The notes under the pieces are model-generated. The model was not told the DNA's origin, ran no database searches, and worked only from the letters and a program-made list of their open reading frames with translations. From Chromera velia (Eukaryota; Sar; Chromeraceae), in the NCBI GenBank assembly GCA_018398765.1, contig JAHBMJ010001037.1, forward strand, positions 9,170 to 36,902: a DNA stretch of 27,733 bases. Direction: 5' to 3'. The position numbers and the translations under genes were made by a program. Each line of letters begins with the position of its first letter. Positions within the stretch are counted from its first letter, which is position 1. This document shows positions 1 through 9,822 of the stretch, in pieces.

Positions 1-261
1 GGACGAAGAGGAGGAGAAAGAGGAGGGGTAAAAAAAAAATGTAAATACGTGCGCAGACACGGCAGAGCCGAAAAGGATCAGAAAACGACTGCATGTGCTA
101 TATTTATATATGCGTGTATATATATACATATATAAGTAGACTAACAGGCTGCATCGCACGGATATTTTTTCCCACGGGCATTGTGAGGAGCGTTCGAAGC
201 GTCAGCTCCCTCTTCTTTTCAACAGCGCTCATCTGAGATATCTACACTTAAATTCCGCAAG
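1..261. other. Non-coding flank, polypurine then TA-rich
   Basis: The first 40 bases are a purine-rich run ending in poly(A). A TA-rich stretch with repeated TATATA follows at about 98-136. I see no coding sequence with recognisable features here. It is the left flank of the tandem duplication that begins at 262. Confidence 0.5.
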
Positions 262-885
262 CTGTCAGAATGATTCTGTTCGACAGCTCGGCTCGTGTGA
301 TTACAACTATATACGTTGCTTTTACATATATATCTGTGTCTGAAGACTCAACTCGGGTAGGGTGAGTAGCAGTGGATAAGGAGATGAGGGGGTCCTTCAA
401 GCTGTATATATATAAGACAATTAAAGCACAGCAGCTCTGTTGTAGACTTTTACAGAGGTCAGGCACTTTTGAATCGGCCTTCATGACAGTCTCCATGCAT
501 TCATGCAGATTGCATGAGCCACGCGCGAGATAATCCCAAGCGAGCTACGCGCGCATATATAATTGACGCACTGTCAGAATGATTCTGTTCGACAGCTCGG
601 CTCGTGTGATTACAACTATATACGTTGCTTTTACATATATATCTGTGTCTGAAGACTCAACTCGGGTAGGGTGAGTAGCAGTGGATAAGGAGATGAGGGG
701 GTCCTTCAAGCTGTATACATATAAGACAATTAAAGCACAGCAGCTCTGTTGTAGACTTTTACAGAGGTCAGGCACTTTTGAATCGGCCTTCATGACAGTC
801 TCCATGCATTCATGCAGATTGCATGAGCCACGCGCGAGATAATCCCAAGCGAGCTACCCGCGCCGCGCGGATAATAATTGACGCA
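262..885. repeat. Tandem direct duplication, 309-bp unit, two copies
   Basis: Positions 262-548 recur at 571-857 with an offset of exactly 309. The only difference I find in these 287 bases is T409 versus C718. Both copies are followed by a related GC-rich/AT tail ending in AATTGACGCA (561-570 and 876-885), so the repeat unit is effectively 309 bp. Each copy contains, on the minus strand, an open frame of about 80 codons starting METVMKADSK (ATG at about 496 and 805). It matches no family I know, and its conservation is fully explained by the recent duplication, so I do not call it a gene. The near-identity points to a very recent event. Confidence 0.9.
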
Positions 886-926
886 CCCACGCGCGCATGT
901 GCGTCAATTATATATGCGCGCGGCGG
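858..926. repeat. GC-rich inverted repeat (hairpin) after the second duplicate
   Basis: Two arms of about 28 bp, at 858-886 and 899-926, are near-perfect reverse complements around a 12-base loop rich in GCGC. The inner arm AATTGACGCAC / GTGCGTCAATT is exact. The 22 bases at 900-921 are also the exact reverse complement of the spacer at 549-570 between the two direct copies. This ties the hairpin to the duplication event. Confidence 0.8.
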
Positions 927-1361
927 CCTCGGTCGTATGGATCCGATTAATCGACTCCTGTCCTTCCCACTTCAGGTCTCTATAATTAAGACCGTCTCTT
1001 TAACTCACTGCTTCTCAGTCTGCTCAACAAAGATGCACCCTTCACTCATACCACCTTATCCACCATACTTTCACACATTTGATTCGGCAAGATTCTTGGG
1101 CTGGTATCCCGAAGTCAAGGAGGCCGCCTTCGAGGGGCCGTGTAACTCCCTCCCCCCAAGAACCGTAGACGGATCGAGATGGTCACTTCCATTTGACTGT
1201 TCGATCCTCCGTATAGACATTCGTGGTTAGCAGTCGAGCTTTCTTTCATTAATTGTTATTTCTACCTGGAGGATATCCAGAATTGTTCAACACACGCGCA
1301 CTCGCTAGATCTTCCAGATCGCCAATTTCGTCAGGACGCATTCAGTGGAGACGGAAAGAGA
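927..1361. other. Upstream region of the alanyl-tRNA synthetase gene
   Basis: This stretch contains an open plus-strand frame (823-1230) without recognisable protein features, which I take as chance. It should hold the promoter and 5' leader of the synthetase. I cannot place a TATA box, initiator or upstream exon with confidence. Confidence 0.4.
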
Positions 1362-4300
1362 ATGGAGACAGAGACGGGAGGGGTGCAGAGGGATGAAGAG
1401 ATGAAATGTTCTTTGGGAGACCCGCGTTGGACTTCTGCCAGTGCTGTTCGGCAGCAATTCGTTGAGTTCTTTCACCAGAAAAAGGGCCACACTTTCAGGC
1501 CGTCCTCCCCTGTGGTGCCCTTCAACGATCCGTCTCTTCTTTTCATCAACGCGGGAATGAATCAGTTCAAGCCGATCTTCACAGGGAACGTTGGTCAGAA
1601 CACCGCGTTTGGTAAATTGAAGCGCGCTGTTAATTCGCAGAAGTGCATTCGTGCGGGGGGGAAGCACAACGACTTGGAGGATGTGGGCACGGACGTGTAC
1701 CACCACACGTTCTTTGAGATGCTCGGGACGTGGTCGTTCGGAGACTATTTCAAAAAAGAGGCCATCGAGTGGGCGTGGGAGCTTCTCACTGACGTCTTCG
1801 GTCTCCCTACTGATCGAATCTACGTGACCTACTTCGGAGGGGACCCTGAAGAACCCGAATGCCCTCCGGATCTGGAGGCGCGGGATTTGTGGCTCCGTCA
1901 CTTACCCCCTGAGAGGGTTCTTCCCTTTGGGTTGAAGGACAATTTCTGGGAGATGGGGGAGACGGGGCCGTGTGGTTCGTGTTCGGAAATTCATTTTGAC
2001 CGGGTAGGGGGGAGAGATGCGGGTTCTTTGGTGAACGCTGACGACCCTGAGGTTCTTGAGATTTGGAATTTAGTGTTCATGCAGTACAACAGGAATGCTG
2101 ATAGAAGGCTGACAAAACTGCCTTTCGGGTCCGTTGACACTGGAATGGGGTTGGAGAGATTGGTCTCTGTGTTGCAGAACGAGAGAAGCAACTATGACAC
2201 AGACCTGTTCCGACCGATTTTTGAAGAGATCCGAAAGGCTAGTCCTGGTTTGAGGCCGTACTTAGGCAGAGTGGGGTTGGAGGATGAAGACAAAGTAGAC
2301 AGTGCGTATAGGGTGGTGGCTGATCACGTGCGCACTCTGTCAATTGCCATTGCCGACGGCGCTCTTCCCGATAAAGACGGCAGAGCGTTCGTGCTGCGCC
2401 GCATTTTTCGTCGTGCGCTTCGGTATGGGCGTCAAAATCTAAAAGCCCCGTGTGATGAGGTCTGGTTTGGGCGGTTGGTGGACGTTGTGGTATCCTCTCT
2501 TGGGCCTGTATTTCCTGAATTAGAGAAGAGTGAAGAGAAGATTAAGAGCGTGCTTGCAAATGAGGAAAAGCTGTTTTCCCAAACCCTCGAGAAAGGGTTG
2601 AGGGAGTTTGAACGGATGCTGCGGGCTGCCAAAGACGAGGGAAAGACCAGGTTCCCTGGAGGGAAGCCTGGAGCTTTCGATCTCTTCGCCTCCAAAGGTT
2701 TTCCCCCTGATTTGACTGCGTTGATGTCAAGAGAGGCGGGGCTGGAGGGGATAGATGAGGAAGAGTTCAGGAAAGCGAAAGCGGACCACGAGAGAAGGAG
2801 TGAAGGACCGAAGAAGAGAACAAAATGGGTTCTCTCTGCTGATCAAATTTCATTCCTCTCAGACAACTTGAAGTTCCCACCAACAGACGATTCGTTCAAA
2901 TTTGAGTGGAATTCTCTCGCCGGGAGTGGACCCTCTCTGAAGGCAGAGGTCGGTCAGACATGCAGAGAAACAGATTAACAGATAAACAAACAAACCAACC
3001 GCGAACAGCACGAAAGACCAAAAGAAGAAATTCGAAGCTCTTTACTAATGTGCAGATCTTTTCAGACAATTTCGCATACGTCAATCTGTCCTCCTTCGGT
3101 CTCCGTCGTCCTTGTGTTGCTTTGGAGAGGAGAGGTGTTTTTGCCGATCTCCTGTTCTCTTCTCTTCTCTTCTCTTCTCTTCTGCTCTATTGCCTTCTCT
3201 CACACGTATCTGTGTTGACTCCCTCTCTCTTCTGTCCTCCTCTCATGCCGCGCTCACTGTCTCTTCTCTTGTGGTTCTATGTCCTTCATCCCTTATGCCT
3301 CACTCCTTGTCTGATTCCCTGTCTGAGTGAGTGCAGGTTCTGGCCATCTGCAGCCCTGGTGGGTTTGTTGAGACCGCACAGCCGGGAGACCTCGTCGGTG
3401 TGATCTTCGACAAGACGAACTTCTATGCCGAGATGGGGGGGCAGGTTGGGGACACAGGGAGGCTAGAGTTACTAGACAGCGAGGCTGGGTCTGGAGGTGG
3501 AGGCGGGTGGGTGTTTGAGGTTGAGGATTGTCAAAGATTTGGGCCTTTCGTTCTGCACATTGGAGCTTTGGGAGGGTTGACTGAAGACGGGGTTGAGGTC
3601 TCAGAGGGTCATCCGACTCGGTTGCAGAGAGGCTCAGAGGTCAGACTGAGCGTCGACTTTGAGAGAAGGGCAGCGATTGCGAAGAACCATACAGGCACCC
3701 ACCTTCTGAACTTTGCGTTGAGAAAAGTCCTCGGAGAGACCTGTGATCAGAGGGGGTCAGTCAGTCAGCGGGGGAGGAGAAAGGAGCTGTGTGTGTGTGC
3801 ATGCGCTTGTGTGTGTCTCTGGGTGCAGCATTTCATGTCAAGAATCTGCTTGTGCATCTGATTTTTGACTCTTTTCCCTCGCCCTCTTCATCGATTTTGT
3901 TTGATCGAATCTCGTTGCACCTGATCTCGCATTCCTGCTTGTCGTCCCTCTATCAATGTCTTTCTCCTTCTCTCTCTCTCTCTCTCTCTCTGTATGTGTG
4001 TGTGTGTGTATCTGTGTCTGTCTGGAGTGTGCCTTTAATTTGACTTTCTTTGTTCGTGCAGGTCTCTGGTCGAAGCTTCTCGTTTGAGGTTTGACTTCTC
4101 TTCGAACACCCCGGTGGGCGTAGAGGAGCTGGAAGCTGTGGAAGGGATCATGGGGGGACTTGTGAGGGAGGAACTCCAAGTGTTTTCCTCTAACTTCCCC
4201 CTATCAGAGGCCAGTCAGATAAGGGGTCTCCGTGCGGTGTTTGGAGAGCAGTATCCAGACCCTGTCAGAGCCGTCAGTGTGGGTGTTGAGATTGATGCCC

Positions 4301-5488
4301 TTCTTATTGGGAGTCAGAGTGGGTGTGACGATGTGAAGAAGTCTCGGGAAGGGGTTTCAGGGCAACTTGACACATCGGTTGAATTCTGTGGCGGCACGCA
4401 CATCCAGAACAGCAGAGAAATTGGCGAGTTTGTGATCGTTTCCGAGGAAGGTGTTTCAAAGGGCGTGAGGAGAATTGAAGCCGTGACGGGCAAATCCGCT
4501 CTGTCGACGCTCTCTGAGGCTGAAACGTTCGAGGAGGAAGTTCGGAGACTATGGGGACTGCAGGGATCTGAGCTCGATGTTCGTCTGGCGACGATACGAG
4601 GCCGCCTAGATGACTCTGCTCACCTTCCTCTCGCCAAGAGACGCAGGTGGATCAATCTGGTGTGTCTGATATGGCGTGGGTGTACGCATGCATCTACATG
4701 TCTGTGCGTGTTACGCGAAAACTTTCATATGCATCAGCACATACAGAACTTGAGTTTTTCGCTCCACACTTTCAACCCATCAGGAGGCGGCAGGAGGATG
4801 AATCACATCTCCGTGTCATGATTGCTGTGAGTCTTCTCTCTCAGTTTGTTTTGCTGCTGCTAAGCCTACAACCACCTTCTCTCCTGGTTTCCCTCAGTTG
4901 TGATCTTCTCCTCTCAGCGCACGTCTTTCCTTCTTGTTCCTTCCACATTGCCTTTCTGCGTTCTTCCTACTTTGCTTTTTGCAGATCGAAGACCTCAAAA
5001 AACAGCAGCTCGAACGCGGAAAGGCGACCACGAAAGCGATGCTGGAATGCGCGAAGGAGAGGGGCAGAAAGCTGGCTGAACACTGGAAGTCGGAGTTTAT
5101 CTCCCCCAGTTCGGATTCCCTTTCCTTCAAACAAAACTTTAGAGTTCAGGTGATAGAAGAACTCCAGGGAGACACCAAGGCGGTCGATCTGTGTGCAAAG
5201 GCGATTCATGAGACACTGCCTTCAACCGCTTTGGCCCTCTTGTCTCCTAAAGAAAACGTTTTGACGTGCGTCACTGTCGTGCCACAGCAGAGCCCACTGT
5301 CCGGCAAGGTCTCAGCCCAAGAGTGGCTGACTGCAATTTTGGCCTGTGTAGGGGGAAGGGGGGGAGGGAAGTCTGAACGTGCCATTGGGAGCGCGAAGGA
5401 CTTTCACTTGGAAATGCTTCAGGCTGTCTGTAAGACTGCGGTTTCGTTTGTAGAGGAGAAAGTGAAGCACTTGAGATCATACGAATGA
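1362..5488 (+). CDS. AARS: Cytosolic-type alanyl-tRNA synthetase, four exons
   Basis: The enzyme charges tRNA-Ala with alanine and edits mischarged Ser or Gly. Exons: 1362-2948, 3337-3755, 4062-4659, 4985-5488 (stop TGA). Intron phases are 0, 2 and 0, and the model gives about 1035 residues, slightly longer than the roughly 970 usual for eukaryotic cytosolic forms. The class II catalytic core lies in exon 1: [16 protein letters not shown] (about 94-109), motif 2 [17 protein letters not shown] (about 114-130), motif 3 GMGLERL (261-267), and the tRNA-binding stretch [18 protein letters not shown] (about 340-357). The editing domain has its metal-binding HTGTH (647-651) and FCGGTH (C778, H782). 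The C-Ala domain has GGRGGGK in exon 4. The first Met is about 25 residues before the conserved start, with no obvious organelle presequence. All catalytic and editing signatures are present, so it should be functional. The third splice junction (residues RRRWINL to IEDLKK) is the least certain. Confidence 0.95.
3155..3183. repeat. TCTCT pentanucleotide repeat in synthetase intron 1
   Basis: A short run of TCTTC/TCTCT units lies in the pyrimidine-rich part of intron 1 (2949-3336), upstream of the acceptor GAGTGCAG. It looks like an expanded polypyrimidine microsatellite. Confidence 0.7.
3968..4020. repeat. CT and GT dinucleotide repeats in synthetase intron 2
   Basis: (CT)n at about 3969-3991 is followed by (TG)n at about 3994-4008. 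Both are inside intron 2 (3756-4061), before the acceptor TCGTGCAG. Confidence 0.7.
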
Positions 5489-5536
5489 CCCCTGGTCCTC
5501 TGAAACCATTTTTTTCTTCACGCAAATGCAGGCAGA

Positions 5537-5566
5537 ACACACACACGCACACACACACACACACAC
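5537..5566. repeat. CA dinucleotide repeat in the synthetase 3' flank
   Basis: An interrupted (CA)n run lies about 50 bases after the synthetase stop codon, probably in its 3' untranslated region. Confidence 0.75.
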
Positions 5567-5711
5567 GAGACCCTGTTTTCATACGTTCATACATACATGC
5601 AGCAGTTTGTCTCACGGAATGGAAATCAGACAAAGGGAATGCGCTATCTGCCTCCTGAAAAGTCAAGGGCGCTGAATTGATGTCAGTCTCGATCCCCCCT
5701 TATCTATGAAC

Positions 5712-5717
5712 AATAAA
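5712..5717 (+). terminator. Candidate poly(A) signal AATAAA for the synthetase
   Basis: An exact AATAAA lies 224 bases after the TGA stop at 5486-5488, on the coding strand. Position and sequence fit a canonical polyadenylation signal. Whether this organism uses AATAAA is unknown. Confidence 0.4.
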
Positions 5718-5879
5718 AAGAAGGAAAAATGTGGAAGAAGGGAATCCGATGCAGCAAAACCAAATCGTGAATGAGAAGAATTTGCCGATATTGTTGCGAA
5801 CTGTGTCTCTCAATTTTCTGCCAATATGTATAGCTCTGCCGCTTTTGTCTAGTACTAGGTCTTGTACATAAAATATGAG

Positions 5880-6350
5880 CTTCTAACTCCTTATACTTTT
5901 TGAGTTTGACCCTACCATTAAATTAACTTTTTACTGCCAAGTCGGAATTCACTTTTAATTTACTGGTAAAGTTACTGGTTAGCAGATGTTACCAGTAAAT
6001 TGACGAGTAAAGTGATTAGGAATTTACCAGGGGATTGACTGATTTTTTTACTTTTCCGAGAAAAAAAAAAAAAACGAAAAGAGAAAACTGGACTCACAGT
6101 TTCTTAAATTCTTACAAATTCCTTCTTTTTTAATATACTATATAGACCTCTTAAATTCATGTAGATTCGTCACCTAACTTATATTCCTTTAAATCCCCAC
6201 TAATTCCTTCTTAAATTCCTATTAATACCTACCTTAAATTCTTATATTGCTCACCCTCTGCGAGGTAGAATCGATTCAATCGACTAATTTTTTGACTTCC
6301 AACAATTAAAAAAGAAAAAAATTTTTTTTTTTTTTTGAATGTTAGTAACC
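5880..6350. other. AT-rich intergenic block with degenerate TAAATTC repeats and an inverted repeat
   Basis: Base composition drops sharply to AT-rich. An exact 13-bp inverted repeat (AATTTACTGGTAA at 5957-5969, reverse complement at 5989-6001) forms a potential hairpin. Between about 6104 and 6246 the motif CTTAAATTC recurs irregularly (TTAAATTCTTA, TTAAATTCATG, TTAAATTCCTA, TTAAATTCTTA). Poly(A) and poly(T) runs sit at about 6060-6074 and 6307-6336. No coding sequence is evident. It may be an old, decayed insertion. Confidence 0.6.
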
Positions 6351-6875
6351 CCTGGATGTCTAGACTGTTCGGTAAGTGCAAGCTGGACTAGTATGAACGC
6401 TCCTCCTCTAGAGCAGCATCATAGTTCATCAGTATCAGCTTGGACTCAAGCCTAGGAGGCCGGAGTGAGTCCGAGTGATCGACAATCTAGGTGACAATCC
6501 TTCTTCCGCTAGTTCTTCCGTCAAGAAGTACTGGCAGTCAGTCTGATCAATGAACGAGCCTGAAGCATGAAGGCTCGAGGAGTCGAGGCATGGAAGGCTG
6601 ATGACGTGCGTATCGATCTGAGGCGCGCGCGCTCCTGCGCGGTGTGTCAGGCAACGGCGTGCATCTAAAACAACACGTACCGATCACGTAATATTTACCT
6701 CCCCCCCGATCGAGCTTTCGGCTTGCTACGAAGCGAGAGAGAGAAGCAAGTGTTCAGACGCATGTCGACAGTGCAGTAAACAACTCGGTAAACACGGAGT
6801 CCGTCTGACGGATACATGAGATGGATCACTTGATGTGAATCAATGATGACAATCCTCGTGACAATCATTCGCACG
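6351..6875. other. Intergenic, no recognisable feature
   Basis: Mixed-composition sequence with a short GCGC-rich patch near 6621-6640. No open frame with protein-like content, RNA gene or clear repeat was seen. Confidence 0.4.
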
Positions 6876-7004
6876 TCAAGCAGAACAGCGTACAGCGTTC
6901 ACCCGATCAAACCACAATCAAGCAGAACAGCGTACAGCGCGTATACACGATCAAACCACAATCAAGCAGAACAGCGTACAGCGTTCACACGATCAAACCA
7001 CAAT
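6876..7004. repeat. Three-copy minisatellite, unit 42-44 bp
   Basis: Units start at 6876, 6918 and 6962 with TCAAGCAGAACAGCGTACAG and end in CGATCAAACCACAA. The second unit is 44 bp because it has two extra bases around CGCGTATACACG. An open plus-strand frame (6843-7112) crosses the array, but its content is just the translated repeat, so I do not call a gene. Confidence 0.85.
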
Positions 7005-7609
7005 CAGGTTGAATCGCTGCTTGCTCAAACTTCTTTCAATCAAAATGAAGTCTCTCATTCCATTACTGCATTTCTGTCAACTCAGGCTAATAGCGAACAG
7101 CTCAACACATAGCAAAAGAGCTCACAGTCTGTTGCGGTTTCATTCTTTCCAGACTCTCTTGCCACCAGAAGGAAAAGATGCTACAAGAAAGACTATAAAA
7201 GCTATCTATACAAGATAAAACGATACTCAAAAATGGAGAAAAGCAAAGAATGATGTTGAATCAAGGTACAGTATTAAGAACGGAAACAACAAACAAGTGA
7301 GAAAGAACAAGGAAAGAAAGAAATGATAAAAATAGAGAAAATAAAGGGGAATCATTCACATCTCTACACCGCCCCTTCCCTTGCCAGCAGCATCAATCAA
7401 GATTCACTAACTGCCAATTCGACTCGTCAATCTAGGCAGGTATGCCGCGCGTTTCGGCAGCCGCCACACTGCCCTCATCAGATACCTGATCTGTTTGTGT
7501 GTGTGTGTGTGTGTGTGATTAAATCAGGGCATGAAAAAGGTTGAGATCCATGAGCAGTGCAGGGAAGAAAGATAATCATCAGGCACATGAAGGAGCTGCT
7601 GAAGCACCA
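7005..7609. other. Intergenic and 3' flank of the transporter gene, with a TG repeat
   Basis: The stretch is purine-rich between about 7170 and 7360 and holds a (TG)n microsatellite at about 7495-7517. Its right end should be the 3' untranslated region of the minus-strand transporter ending at 7610. I found no convincing poly(A) signal for that gene. Confidence 0.45.
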
Positions 7610-9109
7610 TCAGCACTCACCCCCCTCTTTGATTCCTAGCTCGAGATGTTGCATGTCAAGGGCGCCCTCCACCCTGTCGCGGTACCACACACCGAAGAGC
7701 AGAGAAACCACGAACGTCAGGACTGCCCCCACACCAGCCGAAACCGATGCAGAGCTTCTGTCAGCCGCTGCCCCCAGCACGAACCCCCCAACCGCGTATC
7801 CTAAATCCCTCCAGAACCGATATGTACCCACACATGAAGCGCGCCATGTTGGGTCCGCATGTTCTGCCACTGCACCAATCAAATTGGGATACATTACCGC
7901 GGTCCCCACCCCCAAAATCGCTGCCCCCCCTGCGAAGTTTCCAAAAACGACTGCATCCGATGTACCCGTCACCCCAACCACAGCGAGGTAGACGAAAGCA
8001 CACGCGCACATGAGGAGTCCGACTGACACTGGCCACCTCCTCCCGACTCTGTCGGAGAGAAATCCAGTGGCAAATTGGAGCACCCCCTTAGGCAGTGAAT
8101 AAGCGAGAAGAATCTGAGCCACCAACGTTTTTGGCAGAGGTCCCCAACCCTTCCCTCCGTAGTCTGCCGCCCACTTGGTGAGAATCCCCCACGCGAACGC
8201 AGTACAGAAGTTTATCATCGATCCGGCTAGACAACAGAGGACTAGGCTTCTATTCAGAAAACTAGCGTATACAAACGCCAGAGAACCAACTGAGTGCTCA
8301 GATGTCCGACCAGAGGGCCAGGCAATTCGACCGCGCCCCGTTCTGGGTCGTTCAGTTTCCTCCTCTTTGATTTCTCTTCCTGTCTCTGACGTGTCTCCAC
8401 TTCGCTCGTCACACCGTCTTGCCTGCTCTTCCGCTCTCACCAGGTTTTTCGAGTCTCTCAAGATGAAAAAAGACATGACTAACCCACAGCACATCAGACC
8501 CAGGACCACCCAAAACGGCTTTCCCCTGAAATCCCTCTCTCCTATTAGAGCAGCAGCCACCACATTGAACACGGCAACAGCCGAGTACCCAGCTGTCTCG
8601 TTGATACCCACAGCGAGACCCCTGTGCTCTGGCCCTGCGTAGTCCACCATCAACACGATCGTCAACGTCCAGCAGATGCCCTGTTGGAGTCCCAGGAAGA
8701 CGTTGGCCCACAGGACGGTGGTCCACGAGCGCGCCGCAAGAATCATGACAGGCACGGGGACACCCAGCACCCACCCAGCAACCATCACCACCTTTCGCCC
8801 AAACCGGTCGGCGAGGATGCCCACAAAGAGGTTGGAGACTGCCTTGGCGAGCCCGAACGTGATAAGGAAGGACGTGGAGACCAAGGCCGAGTCTACAACG
8901 AACTCCCCACCATTGTCGGCCGCTCCGTCTCCATCGGCGTCTCTCCCTGTCATGACACCCTGGGCAAACTTGGTGATGCTCAGAAGAGCACCGATCAAGA
9001 TCGTCAGGAAAACATTGAGGAAAAACTGCCACTTGTTCGGTTTAACTGCCTTCAGAAAGCCGTGAACGGAAGCGATTGGATTGCGAGAACGCCCTTGATC
9101 TTCCGGCAT
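7610..9109 (-). CDS. Major facilitator superfamily transporter, intronless
   Basis: A 499-residue, 12-helix secondary transporter, presumably moving a small solute or drug across a membrane by proton coupling. The substrate cannot be read from sequence. The signature loop 2-3 motif is GILADRFGRKVV, just after the second helix. Its counterpart after helix 8 is GFLSDRVGRRWP, so both halves of the MFS fold are intact. Helices 1-6 occupy about residues 28-220. A charged 50-60 residue loop (RRCDERSGDTSETGREIK region) separates them from helices 7-12 (about 278-480). YRFWRDLGYAVGG before helix 11 is a conserved-looking stretch. The start is the first Met before a short hydrophilic N terminus, and the stop is TGA. 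Unlike the three other host genes here, it has no introns. It is divergently arranged with the multicopper oxidase, about 710 bp apart. Confidence 0.9.
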   Translation of the reverse strand: MPEDQGRSRNPIASVHGFLKAVKPNKWQFFLNVFLTILIGALLSITKFAQGVMTGRDADGDGAADNGGEFVVDSALVSTSFLITFGLAKAVSNLFVGILADRFGRKVVMVAGWVLGVPVPVMILAARSWTTVLWANVFLGLQQGICWTLTIVLMVDYAGPEHRGLAVGINETAGYSAVAVFNVVAAALIGERDFRGKPFWVVLGLMCCGLVMSFFILRDSKNLVRAEEQARRCDERSGDTSETGREIKEEETERPRTGRGRIAWPSGRTSEHSVGSLAFVYASFLNRSLVLCCLAGSMINFCTAFAWGILTKWAADYGGKGWGPLPKTLVAQILLAYSLPKGVLQFATGFLSDRVGRRWPVSVGLLMCACAFVYLAVVGVTGTSDAVVFGNFAGGAAILGVGTAVMYPNLIGAVAEHADPTWRASCVGTYRFWRDLGYAVGGFVLGAAADRSSASVSAGVGAVLTFVVSLLFGVWYRDRVEGALDMQHLELGIKEGGEC

Positions 9110-9822
9110 GATCGCTTGTTCGTGGAGAAGTCGGAAAGAATGAAGAAGACTAACCGACAGCCCCGTAAAATCAGACTGAGACTGGGATCAGCAGTACAAA
9201 AATTCAAGAGAGGTCGACTGCAGAGTCCTGGGGTGCGTCATTTCTGTCTTCAGCTGCCAGAGGTTTTCTTTTACCCTTCCAGACAACTTTCGAACATTTT
9301 CTGACATGAAATGATCTGGCCGCATGATGCGTCCTGTTGCGTCCTTGATGCGTCCTTGTCACCTTGCGGCCGCGGCAGGTCCTTTCTGCCATGCACACAA
9401 AAATGCCGCGACGCGCATTACACTGATGATTACAGGCCGGGGGTGTCAGGCCCACCATATGGGCCCACCACGGATGCATGGAGGCTGCGCATGGCTGCGC
9501 GACAGTTTTCGGCATGCCGGGGTCCGACGAACAGTGACTCGATTTTTCGATCGAGACGAGCGATGTGAGCTAAAGGCGAGACTTGATTCCGTCTTTTGGT
9601 GCCCTCTTCCGCTGTCCTAGACAGCTTCTAACCGGTTCGGAACTTCTCTGTAAGCTCTTTGCACACTCCCACTTCGGCCAGTAAGTCACCAGATGCTTTG
9701 TGTTTGTTCTATGGAGCGAAAACGGGAGTGACATTTTGAAAGTCTCGCAAGATCTGAGTCAGACAGTCAATCTTCGTCTCTTCCACAAGCAGAGGGTTTC
9801 CCTGGACTAGCTGTGACTGAAG
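9110..9822. promoter_or_regulatory. Divergent intergenic region between transporter and multicopper oxidase
   Basis: This stretch must contain the 5' flanks of both divergently transcribed genes, so a shared promoter is possible. I see a duplicated GATGCGTCCTTG-like motif at about 9324-9357, flanked by GGCCGC on both sides, and a short imperfect palindrome GGCCCACCATATGGGCC at about 9449-9465. No core promoter element is identifiable. Confidence 0.4.

Noticed and set aside
823..1230. 135-codon plus-strand open frame upstream of the synthetase
   Set aside because: It starts in the duplicated repeat and crosses the hairpin. Composition is not protein-like and no motif is present.
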